From the NCBI RefSeq assembly GCF_037975245.1, contig NC_092572.1, positions 12,216,269 to 12,280,268 of the forward strand: a DNA stretch of 64,000 nucleotides. The letters are read 5' to 3'. Each line of letters opens with the position of its first letter. Position 1 is the stretch's first letter. Under the pieces are notes generated by a model that did not search any database, had not been told where the DNA came from, and worked only from the letters and a program-made list of their open reading frames with translations. Shown here in pieces: positions 25,701 to 38,300 of the stretch. The translations under genes and the position numbers were made by a program. The stretch comes from Apostichopus japonicus. Lineage: Eukaryota > Echinodermata > Holothuroidea > Aspidochirotida > Stichopodidae.

Positions 25701-26311
25701 TTTTGAACCAGATGGCTCTGGTCCTGACTCAAGGGATAACAGATTATTTATCTGACGTTAACGGGAATGAACCGTCAAAATTTAACCAAGAAGAGCAGTC
25801 AGTAGAAACAGCTGCCGAGAACCACCAAGTGCAGAATCTTGTTCGGGAGACGAGGCCAGACCAGGTGAAAGACATTGCCGTTGCTTCCCAGAAATCTGTC
25901 GATCCGCAAATCAATGGAACTTCCTCGGGATCAAATCGAGCAGAGAATTGCATTTTGGGATCAGGGTACGAACATGCAGGAGACGATTTATCGCAGGTAG
26001 AAAATAGTCCGGCAGATCCTTCCGATGATAAGACATTATTGCCACCTTCGAATGGAGAAGAGATTACATCATCTCAAATTCAGGAAGAATCCTCTTCTAC
26101 CGCACCGGATAACCCCATCACATCGGAACTACCTCCGGACGACGTCAGTTCTTCTTTGGAGACTTTGAATCAAACGGAAGCAGCTCCGGGCTCAGGACGG
26201 TATGAATGGCATCACTTCTGCGGCAGAAATATCCAAAGAAAGGAATCGCTGGAGTTTTATCGACAGGTAGACCATCTGGATATTTGGACGGATCAGTGGA
26301 GTCACCATCAG
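25701..26311 (+). CDS. F-box/WD40 gene, coding exon 1
   Basis: Acceptor TTGATTGCAG, then 11 bases of 5' UTR (or in-frame continuation from upstream) and ATG at 25712. It encodes residues 1-200, rich in E, S, P, N and Q. Donor CATCAG|GTAAAT at 26311 leaves phase 0. An alternative in-phase donor, CGACAG|GTAGAC at 26266, would drop 15 residues. Confidence 0.75.
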
Positions 26312-29300
26312 GTAAATGCTGGCGCCTCTGGTTTGAATTCGGTTTGGAATGGAATGTAGTTATGTGGAGCAAAGTGTAACATTGTGTGACCAAATGAAAC
26401 CGGCAAATATCACCCACAATGCACCATGATGAGAGTAGACTCTTCCATTTAAAATTTCTAATATAGTTCTGTCAGAATTAAACCATAAATTTCAAAATCG
26501 TTGGTGAAATTTTCCTGACTACTGTACAAAATTATCCAGTTTTGTCACAGAAACGGTATTTTAAATACTTTAAGAATTTGTTTTAGATTTGTTCTGAACC
26601 TTTTGCAAGCTATCACCATATTGATATATTAATATCTCATAATTTTTCTCTTCTTTTGATATCTTCTTCCTATTTGTACTTTGGCTTGCTTTGTTGTTCC
26701 GCTGGGGTGTTTATTTTGTTGGTGTTTAGAAGAAGCGGAACAACATGGTACAAATGTTTAAAGGAGGTTATACTCTTGTTTGATAAATGTTCATAACCAT
26801 AAATTTATTCTTTGTGTAGTATTATTCACATTCAAGCTCATTGCTCAACCCTGGAGTGCTGTTTTACGTTTAAGTGAGCCCACTCGACTCAGCTTTTATT
26901 CATGGTTTGAATTACTATTCCTCTCATAAATTATGATAATTCAATGTACTCTCATCTCCTCGATGATACAGAAATGTGCGGTCATAGAGAACGTATTAAC
27001 CAGAAGCAACCTGACTCAGTTCAAGTTTCTCTGGACGACACTGCAGCCGACACTCCACAGAGACTTCATGTACGCAGCTCAGCTTGAGTTCCCCAGCTAC
27101 AGGTTCCTGCCTATCAGTAGCCATGTTAGTAGGGAAACCAAAGCTAGAAGAGCAGTTAGAAATTACCACCATGTCAGCAGGTAGGATCAATATACATTCT
27201 ATTATAGGGTGTGAAGACTCGCGCACAAAGCAACGTCTAATTCCGGTAATCTGACCTAGTTTCGAATGAGGTGTAACAGAAGTGTGAGACACCACCATCG
27301 AACCCAGAAAATACACACACAGCTTGCTACCGTCGGTAATTAGACATTAGTGTACAGTCAATACATACAGCTACAGTAGGGTCAATACCCACAACACAGT
27401 GTATATAGCAGCGTGTACATCTCAGGTCTAGATAAAAGTTAACAAGGTATCACGTTTATTACTGTCTGCATTTTGTAGCGACAAGAAGAAAACGTCATTT
27501 GCAAGCAACGGAAAGTTAACTTTTTCAGAGCGCGGCACACGGTTTTGGGCGAGTCTTAAATGCCTTTAAGGTCAACTGTATTTTGATACCCAAAGTTTTT
27601 TGGGGGGTTTAACATTGTAAAAATTGCCATTTAGTTTACAGAATTATTATCTCAGTTTTAAATTTGAGAACTGAAAGTTGTAGTTAAAATAACATCGATA
27701 CCAACAAAGAGATACGTTTGATCTTGTTGAAAAGTTGGATAGTTGGATGACCATTTTGGAAACTCATCTGGAGCGTTGCAGTTAATGCTATTTCCCTGCA
27801 AGCCTGTTCAGGATGTAGCAGTAACAATGGCACAGGGGGATCTAATACCCCCCTTCACTCTCCACATTTGTTCCTTTTCCTCTGTTGACCCTCTGTTGTG
27901 CAACTACTCAGTTTATTGACCCCTGTACATATTTTTGATCATATCAGGGCAGACCTGAAAGAGGGGAGTCATTGGCATACACCTTGGGGGCCTGAGATCA
28001 TCTAGGGGCCAGGGAAATATGGGATTAAGAGTTATTATGTAGATTTGTCCAAAAAGAAAAACATGATTTCTCATCTTTCTTTGATTAATTCTAATTCATC
28101 GCAGTTTTAGTTGGCTTTCTTTTAGTATTGATTTTTTTTTCTTTTCTATTTAGTAATTCTGTTTTTTTCTTTTTATTGCTGTCTCTCTTTCAGTGCTTAT
28201 TTGAAAAGCAGACTTGATGTCATGGAATGCAACAGAAAAGTAACACCAGCTTCAAGCTCGGAATTGCCTTCAGTGACAAGAAAAAGGTGAGTCGATTTAA
28301 ATTAACCTTGCACTTTGCGTCAAACCGTGAACTTGACAACCCAGTGGTACAATACTCTGCTCTTATATGAAATGTTTGTTACTCAGAAATATCATCTCTT
28401 ACGTTAAATTCACAAAATATGCAACTCACTGATGACTTAAGGTACTAGATGCATAGGTTTGCAAACAAAAGAAAATATTATCATTTCATAAAGAAAATGA
28501 AATTAATCAAGGTTAAGGCAACCGTCCAAATATTGTCACCACTTGATTGTGAATTAGAGAGTAAGTTAAGAATGTGTAAATGTAAGTGGGCCTGACATTT
28601 CGATCCTAACAGGATCTTATTCAGAGGCTGAATGTAAAGTTAGATTGATTTCTCAATAAACTTGACAGGCTTGGTAAATTTGCCACAAATTGCTTTATTT
28701 GGAAGCTTTGAATCATTCTCAAAAGACTTTTTTCTTTTTACTGAGGTAGCTTGACACTATTATTCATACCTCATTTAGCAGCTAGGTAATTCTCAGTTGT
28801 GAAATACATCCAGGCTCCATTCTCTCCTTCTTTAAACTTTCTTTCAGATCCAAAGCAGAGAAATCCCTTCTTAGCCAAAGCCTGCCTGCAACTATTCTGA
28901 CAGGTCAGGTGAAGTGTCGATCAGCCCCTGAGGCTTCAAGGTCAGTAGAGGCATGCCTGAGATGGGAGGGGGGTCAGGGGTGCTTCAGCCCTGAGGCCTA
29001 GGGTAAATAAAGGGGCTTGGGGAAATGTGGTATGAAGCACAATGCATGCCCATTATCATAAAATATATGAAAGGTAATATGAAGGCTTGAACAGAAAAGG
29101 AGGCTTGTTGACTTAACTGTTTCATTACTTTTATTGGAGCTGTGAACATGAGGAAGTAGTATATTAGAAGCCACAGATGTCTCTTTCAATAATAAATTAA
29201 TAGTTATAATAATAATAATAATAAATTAAACCAATGATACTCTGAAAATCTTTACCACAAGTTGTTTTAATTGGTACAAGTGTTTCATCACTCAGTATGC

Positions 29301-32300
29301 GGATGCGTCAGTTTCGCTCTTCTCATCCAGAGAGTTAAAATTAGCTGGTAGTTATTCTAGTTCTGTAATTATTTTGATTTACCAGATTTATATATCGCTT
29401 TGTTCATGCTTAAGCATTTTCAAGAGCGCTTTACAGTGACAACAAAATGACAAAACCCATAAAATATGATTGTGAAAAATAACATTGAAGCAGCTTAAAT
29501 ATTAATATAAAAAATATAAATATAAACGAAGGAATAATTTTAATACCAATAAAGATTTTCAGTGAAATTCCTAAAAAGAAAAAGTGAGTTTTAAGTTATA
29601 ATAGCAGTAACAAATTTAAGATTTTACATGCAAATTAGGCACGGCCTTATTATTACGTTAAGTATCCATTCTGGGAAAGTGTTATAGACCTAGGATAACC
29701 GTGTAGTTTTGCATGAAATGTAACAGGATTTGTTCCGGAGTTGACATGCAACAAAATAACTTTTTTGTTTTTTACAATTCAGCATTGGATAAATTTCATA
29801 TAGCTGTAGAGCTAACTCATTGTTTTCAATAGGACAATTGTTCAGTAGAACAGTTGTTGTCTAATGACTAGCATGTATATATGTAATCTGGTAGTGGTCA
29901 TGTGACCATGTGATATCGACATAAGTTTTAAAATATATCTTGAAAGTTGTTTTTGTCACAGAGATTCATTCCTTTCCATGTGAATTACAGAAAATTGAAA
30001 CAGATTGTGACGCGGTACGTTTCGTGACCGTAGCTAAATTGATAATTATGTAGGCTGCTCGCAGTGTTCAAAACTACTCTTTCACCTATTCATAGTAGAC
30101 TTACTCTAATTTACATATAATATTCTGGGCAATGAGGTTTTTTTTTTCATTGCCCTAATGTACATATATGATTCTGGGCAATGAGGGGTTATTTAATGGC
30201 ACGTCAGCTGAATATGTACTACAAGAGGAGGGATAGAAAAGAGAATTCTTGCATGATTGATTTGTCCTTAAAGGCACTGAAGACTCGTCCCAAACCGCAT
30301 GTGGCCATCCGAAAAGTATGTACTGACTGTACATTAGTGTCTAATTACCGACGGTAGCAAGCTGTATGTGTGTATTCTCTGGGTTCGATGGTGGTGTCTA
30401 ACACTTCTGTTACACCTCATTCGAAACTAGGTCAGATTACCGGCAATAGAAGTTTCTTTTTGCTTGAGTCTTCATACCCTTTAACTCGAATTGCATGCTA
30501 ACCCGAGTAGACACAAAAGTAGTCTGTAGCAGTCTGTGTTGTTGTGAATCAGTTACACAATTTAAATTCATTACTTTGGAAGAGCAAAAGTAAGGGAAGC
30601 TTGCATACATACTTTCATTAATTTTTTAAAATATTTTATGAAATATGTTTTAAAAATATTTTTCGTACCTTTGTAGACTGAAAAAAAAAGAGACTTTGTA
30701 ACAATTCATCTTCTTTAATTTTTAATTTTTTTTATTGTCATTTTTATTTTCTGGCTGTCTTTCAGGAGACATAAACGACCAATCAGGAGACACATGGACG
30801 ACTACGTTTGCTCGGAGCATCAAATTTCGGCCAAGGGCGATGCTCCATACGAGTACCATCCTGTTACAGAAGACGACTTCCCTAAATTAGTGAAATCAAC
30901 CAGTGAAATCCAACTGACCAGAGCCAGACCGACTTTGGTGTGTAAAATTTCCATTTTACCAGTTTCCATGTCGACGGATGTTACCGCTTTGCAGTTTCTG
31001 AATTAAAGTGGCTAAACACTGTGACTTGTCATTAAAGTCCAAACCTAAAACTTTATCAAAGAATTTGCTTAGATCCCAGATGTCAAACAACTCTAAATAT
31101 ATGGGGGTAGCACACTCTGGCTTGGAAGTTTGTTGCCCTGTATTACTGTTGGTTGTACAGTGATGGCCTCCTTATCATGTGGATGCTAACAGCTGCCTAT
31201 CTAGTTAAAAAACTATAGATACCCAGCCCGCCTTCTCCTATACTTTTTGCGTGGAGTAATATGTCCATTTTTGTAACTGATTTGATTGTCTGAAATCTGT
31301 CACTTCATCAGTTACTTTTATAGCTGTCATTAGCTTAAAGCAATACCTCCTACAGAGACTCTTTGCTACAACTAACCCTACTTCCTGCTCCAAACAACCC
31401 CTCCCCCTTTGCCCTCCCCCTAACCTTTAAACCCTACTCAACTGGCTCCACCACTTGCCCCAGTTCATAGCACTAATTTAGATTCATGCTTAGCCTAGAA
31501 AGGATCGCTGTGTTCTGAGGACACCATAGCTACACATGAGGTAATTAAGAATATCCTATACAAGCTGATTGAATGAATAGATATGTTTGGTACTGCCATC
31601 TGTGTGCATACTGTTCTTTGGAAGGGAAAGAGAGTCGAATGCCAAAACCGACAAAAACGCAGAAACAAATTTTGTTAACCTAAGTCCTTATGTGAATACA
31701 AAGTTATCGCCACATAATGACCAAGAACAATTTAAGTCCTTATGTGGCACTAATAGCACCTCCACATAATGACCAAGAACAGTTTATTTATCATGCGATC
31801 CTAACACTGCCACATAATGACCGCCAATACCGACAATATTCACAAGTCCTTATGTAGGGATCTCGCATGTCGCCACATAAGGTCTAACGCAGATCGTTAA
31901 TCCTTATGTGGCGATTCGAGTATCCACATAAGGACCAATGAACCGCGTTAGTCCTTATGTGGCGATATGAGAGTATCCACATAATGACCAACGAACTGCA
32001 TTGGTCCTTATGTGGCGATATGAGAGTATCCACATAATGATCAACGAACTGCGTTAGTCCTTATGTGGCGATATGAGAGTATCCACATAAGGACCAATGA
32101 ACTGCGGTTTGCAATTACTTAAAATTTGTTTTATGTTAGAGATGGCAAATTCTTTGTGCTGTTCACTACATCGTTTCTAATATATTTTGTAGTATGGTTG
32201 TTCTCATTCACATTGTTTTTATTATCTTTTCAGATCTTGATAAGTTTATAAATTGAGAATTTAGAAGAAAAATTACCCTGTCAAAAAGGCAAAATTGAAA

Positions 32301-35300
32301 AGTAATGATTTTTTCTCTGTCTTGAATTTTTCAGTCTGGTACTTCGGTTCGTAACCTTCCACCAATCAGCCCGTTACCTACTAATGCTTGGCAACTCCTT
32401 CATTGGTATTCAAATTGTTGGAATGGTAAGAAAACGTTTAAAAGTTTGATTTGTAAGCTGAGCCCCCAACCTTATATCAACCTAAAATTTACAACACCGG
32501 TGCTAAGGCCAAGTGGATAAAGGGTAAAGGCGGTGGCATTTGAATCAATGAGGCTTAGCAATCGGGATGTTCCGGGTTCAATACCCTGCTGGGTCATAGT
32601 AAGGTGGGTTTTTTTATCCAAGAGCAATCTACGGTTTTCCCATCTGAAATGACTTTCTAAATTGAAAGAGATTTTAAATTTGAGTTTAAATGTTGATTTG
32701 GAAGCCACCCGATGTAAGCCCTTGCGGCTTTCTCCCACTTTTTTGGTCGCATAAGCGTCATAGAAATAACTACTGATAATTATTATTATTATAAGATTTG
32801 ATGAATATTTCCAAAGGTCATATATATCAGTGACAGACTTAAAAGGAATATGCCAGGTATTTTCATCATCTTTTCATTTGTTTTTCTTTTACTTAAAAAA
32901 AATATGTTCAGTTTTTTCTTTCTTTTTTGGTATAATAAAAATTATCTTTTGAGAATCAGGGCCTTAAATTTAAAGAAGAAAATCAAAGAAACTATTTTTA
33001 GCTGAATCGCCACGATGAAATTATTTCCCTTGCCAGATGCATTCACAAAATATCACCAAATGATATGAGGGTGTACTTTTGACCCAAAGATACAGAAAAT
33101 TTTCTGAACTTTGGTATGTAATCAACATTAGCAACCAACACTACTTCTTTTTTTTTTTGTATCACAGATGTCGAAAGAAATGAATTTCTTCACAAACTGT
33201 TGAAGAAATTTGATGCGAGACAACTTTACTATGTGTCCTGTATTCTAGCGGTAAGTTTATGCATTCCTTTAGGGTGTTGCTGGTATTCACAGATTGTGGA
33301 AAATGCAATATTTATGTAAGATTATAATATTTCATCTGAAGAAAGGAGGCGAATTTGTCACAGCCTGGGAGGGGAAGGAGGTGAAGGCTTTGGGGAAGGT
33401 TCTAAATTTAAGGGTTCCCGGCTTCTTTTTTTAAGAAAAAAAAGAAAAGATTTTGAAGTGTAGCTTACCTTTATGAAATGGCACTGGATTGAAGTTACAA
33501 AGCTCCATTTCAAAGTAAGATGACAATGGGTGAAGGACCGTTACTAATATGACAAACTGCAACTCAGGGAAAAGGCTATATGTTCAGTTTTCCAAATTGA
33601 AAGCTGACACGACTTACAACCGGCAAAAGCTTGATCAGTTTTAGCAGAAGCACATTGCCCGAAAACCTATGACTTCTTTTTCACGTAACCACGGTCGATT
33701 TAGAGTTGGCTGGTGATCAGTCAGAGAGCAGTTGGTGGGCTTAAGGTAGCAAAGGGGACATGGAAGGGGAAATTTGGATGTATGATAACCCTCATCACGT
33801 CTCATCACATCACATGTCATCACATCACATTAGTGTTGTCAAATAATGTTCATGATATTAATTGATTTGTTTTCTAGCTTTTTTTTATGTTTTTCCCATT
33901 ATTCATTTACTTACATAATTATCCGTGTCTTCGAATATTTCTAGATCAAGCAATCGAGGGACTACCTGAGCCTTCTCCCCGAACACCTTGCCTTGAGAAT
34001 TCTGTCATTCTTGACCCCTGTTGACCTTTTGACCTGTGCCAAGGTCAGCAGAAAGTGGAATATACTCTCCAGTCACAACAAGATATGGAGAGTGAAATGC
34101 CAACTTGTTAAAATAGGTAAGATTTTCGAAGAAAAATGTCATCACTGTTCGAGCAAGTTGTAGATTGTATGCACCAACAACAGCTTCAGAATGTAACGTA
34201 AAGACGTGTTGTAAATAACAGCCAATCAGAGTCAAATAGTTGGTAGCCTCTGTTAAGTCAGTCCTTTGGTGAGGGCGATAAGAAACTGGCTCAAAGTCGA
34301 TGTTCTCACCCTCCAAATCATTCCCCAACACTCAGGAGCTTAAATAAGTTGAGTGAGATGTCACAGACGGGGAAACTACTTTGAAAGTTGGCGTTAAAAA
34401 GAGTTGTTAAAGTTTGGGGCACAAGTGACCATTATATCGATTGTCTAGCATACTTTATGGTGATATTGTCAACCCTTTAACGAAACTCGTCCTGTCGCTT
34501 TTGCGTTTCAGATATTCCGGTTCCGGCGTCGCCAACTTCTTGGAAAAAGATATACAAAGAGAACGTTTTTCTGAAGAGCAACTGGAGGGAAGGCAATTTT
34601 AAAGTTATTGATCTTCGAGGACATACTGCCAAGTAAGATTTCATTTAAGAAAACATTTGAGTTTTGTGGGTTTTATTTCTATGCTATTCACCTTGAGCAT
34701 GATACGTAGGGAGATTGTAATGTTGACGTGACACCAGAACACCCAGGAATAAATTGCAATGATAAATATCATAAAGTTTGTACCTGTTCCTCAAAAATAT
34801 GTGAAAAAAGAAACCGCTGGTTACTCCCAAATAGTGATAATAGTAACCACTGGTTACTGCCCAAAAAGTGATAAAGGTAACTACTGGTTACTCCCCCAAA
34901 AAGTGATAAAAGTAACCACTGGTTACTCCCAAAACATTTCCAGACCTTTTCATTTATATCTACATCTCTCTTACAGAGTCCATTGCGTTGCTTTCGATGG
35001 TCAAAGTAGACTGGCCAGTGGAAGTAAAGATAACACTGTCAGACTCTGGGATATAAAATCAGGTCAACTGATACACACCTTCAGGGGACACACGGTAAGT
35101 TTTTTTCATTTTATCTCAACACTGAATTCCTTCAGTGCCTTTGTGGCTGGCTAAACCATGGCCAGTACGCAGACTTCACACACAAACACTGCTCCCAGTC
35201 TTTCTTAACCATGGTTACTTATACATCCAGATTTTCCATGCATGTCCTCTTTACTCTGTCTTATCTTGAGCATCCGGTTTCGATGTACAAAGTTTTGAAG

Positions 35301-38300
35301 AATGTCTCTTTTGGTTTAAGGTTCAGGTTGTTAACAAATTCAGTGGAAAACCATGTTGTACCTGAATGAAGGTGAAGAAGTTGTCCTAGCCTCAGGTGAT
35401 GGGTTTCCACTCCCGCCCCTACTGTGGGAAATGAAAAATGGAATAGGCCTTTTTTTACCGAACAATTGAAGCGCTTTCTTTTGACAGTCTGCCTTGCTTT
35501 ATTTAAATTACAAATATATATTTGGTGGCCAAGTCACAGTTAAACAAAGTACTTTCCACTGTTCATATTTCATATTTGTTGGAAATACCTAATAGTCTAA
35601 GTGTAACTTTTTTCAAGAAGAAGATGAGGTTTGTGTGACCTGTAACGACTACTCGCCATGTACCTACGACATAGGAGCAGCGGGGTTAGGGGTGTTTACA
35701 ATGACTCTAATTGTCAGCTAGAATAGGGACGGACGCTTAGAATTTAATGAAAAAGATACACAAATCAATAAGCAAAAACATTTATAATAGGGTACGACTG
35801 GCTTCTATATTCAGCAAGGTCCAGCAACCACTCAACGACACATGCCATCAAGGAGCAGTACTGGTCTACTATAAACTATATGGTCTGTGCATGAACACAT
35901 GAGATCATAAACACAAATAATAATAATAACAACTCAGTTTGTGTGGATACATATGCATTGTAGCATTCCCACAACTACGAACTGGTGAAATACAATAAGC
36001 TCTCTCTTGAGGTCGGTTACAACTAACGACACTATATAACTAGAAAATACTACACTTGGACATATGCACTGTCATGCCGATCCAGCGTCTCTAGACCGCT
36101 CGGGGGACCATTGGGTGGAGTAGCTCCTTCCCTAGGTAGTACAATACAACCAGCGTCTATATAGGAACCACCGGCGTCTATAAGTATTACCCGGCGTCTA
36201 AATGTCCAAGGCCATCAACAGAGTATGTATAATAGAGTACATACGGTAATACCTGAATAATCAGAATATGCAGTATATCATGAAGACATATGAAATTGTC
36301 TTCAACTCTCTCTCAGGAGTGGTAAAGGTGTTGCCTCTGCTTGTGTCGGCAGATGAGAGATCGATAAAAACTAACCGAACTATAGTCGACCCACTTTATA
36401 ACTTAAAGAAGCAAAATAATATAAACAATAACAAAAGAAATAATAAGTAAACAAAGCAATGGACAGTACATCACTAACCCTATACATGTATGTACAACTT
36501 AAGCACTGCAGGGTAGTAGTGACCATAACTACATGTGCTAAACTATCTAGAAATGACATATGGCCTTCTAACCTCTTGTCACAAGTAGCAAACCAAAAGT
36601 GAATAAACAATTTATAATAAAGATAATAGAAAAGGTATGTACATATAAGCCAGTAAATGGGACAGGCCTATACATGATCTTTAGTCGCTATAATACAAGA
36701 TCATGAAAACAGCATGGGCATTACCCCTATATGCGTAAAATGCCTAACGCAAGAATCCTTGCAAAATACAACAATTTAACAGTTCATGAGCAGTGACCTA
36801 AATACAGCTATAACTCAGCCTAATTAGCAGATCACTAATACAACACATAACAATACATGTTTAAGAGTACAGGTACACGAACAACTGCCTTACTATGACT
36901 CTCCAAAGTCTAAATAAGCAATACTGCCCATACTCATTACCCATTGTGGTTCTGTTGCCATGGTAACGGAAGGTACCATGCACAGAGATCCTCAGGGACT
37001 CGAAGTATGCAGTTCTAACGCACAAAATGTTAAGCTACTGTCATAACGAGGGAATGGCAGAACTTGTTAACAATTAAACTGTATACAAAGTGACCTGGGT
37101 GATCACTACTAACAATCATTAACGGCATATTGAATATTAATTAAAATAATGTGCACCATGTTAACATGTCACACTTAACGAGCCTAGATACGATGTTGCA
37201 AACTAGATAACAGCAATATATGTACAGTATACTCTAGCACATACTAAATACAGAAGAATACTCAATTTTAATGTGACACCTAAATATTATGGGATTATAT
37301 TTAGTGAGCTTTATGATAGCAAACTGAACAATAATACAGCAATGTTACTTGCAAATAACACAACTTAAATAGTACAACAATTAATAGAAACACATTCACA
37401 AGGAATTTCAGGGGAAAACACAATATAGCAAAATTAGTATTAAAGGACCTGTACATGGCAATTAAATAAGCCTCAGTCACACTAATATCTCTAACCTAGG
37501 AAGCAATTGCAAGAAGTATAAAATAGACGCTTACCTGAATAATCAGAATATGCAGTATATCATGAAGACATATGAAATTGTCTTCAACTCTCTCTCAGGA
37601 GTGGTAAAGGTGTTGCCTCTGCTTGTGTCGGCAGATGAGAGATGCATCCATTGGATGTAGCTAGGTTTTTAAGCCCTAAACATCTTAACTTCACCCTTAG
37701 AATTATAGGGTGGCTGATGACCACAAACAAAGGAGAGTTGTTTTGCCTTTACAGTTGAGAGAAGCCAGATGCTGCTTCCTAACAGGTATAACTTAAGAGG
37801 TGTTACCACAGAACACACATTGGGAGCGCAGGAATGCTTAAGGGGTGAGAACAGGAAGCTCAGAAGTAATCAGAGCCAAGAAAATTAATGAAGGGAAACA
37901 AAGAAAGAAAAGTGGATAAAAGATAAACAGTCAGGCCAGAGATAGACTCCTTGTCTCTCTCTAGTCAACCACTACTTACTCCCAACAGACATCCATTGTA
38001 TTAGAAGTCAATGCCCTATGTACATGACATAGTTACCAGTACAAATGGAGGAGTTTGACCACATGGGGAGAAATAGTAACAGTGGCTAAAATAGCACTCT
38101 GCTACAGACCTTCCAAAGAAAAACTGCAATATTTAGCTGAATTTCAGTGAAATAGTTTTATCGTAGACAGTAAGCTCCGGTCAGTGTTCATGTACATTTT
38201 TTTTTAATTCTCATAATCTGTTAATCTTGCAATTCCAGAAAGGGGTCTGGTCCGTCAAGTTTTTCACCAATCATCTTCTCGTGAGTGGTTCCTATGACAA

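Noticed and set aside
25691-25711. Upstream in-frame start of the F-box/WD40 protein
   Set aside because: The open frame begins with TTG inside the acceptor region; the exon starts at 25701 and the first ATG is at 25712.
31677-32104. CRISPR-like array
   Set aside because: Motifs alternate in orientation, spacers are partly identical and the array lies in an animal intron. It is a fold-back minisatellite.
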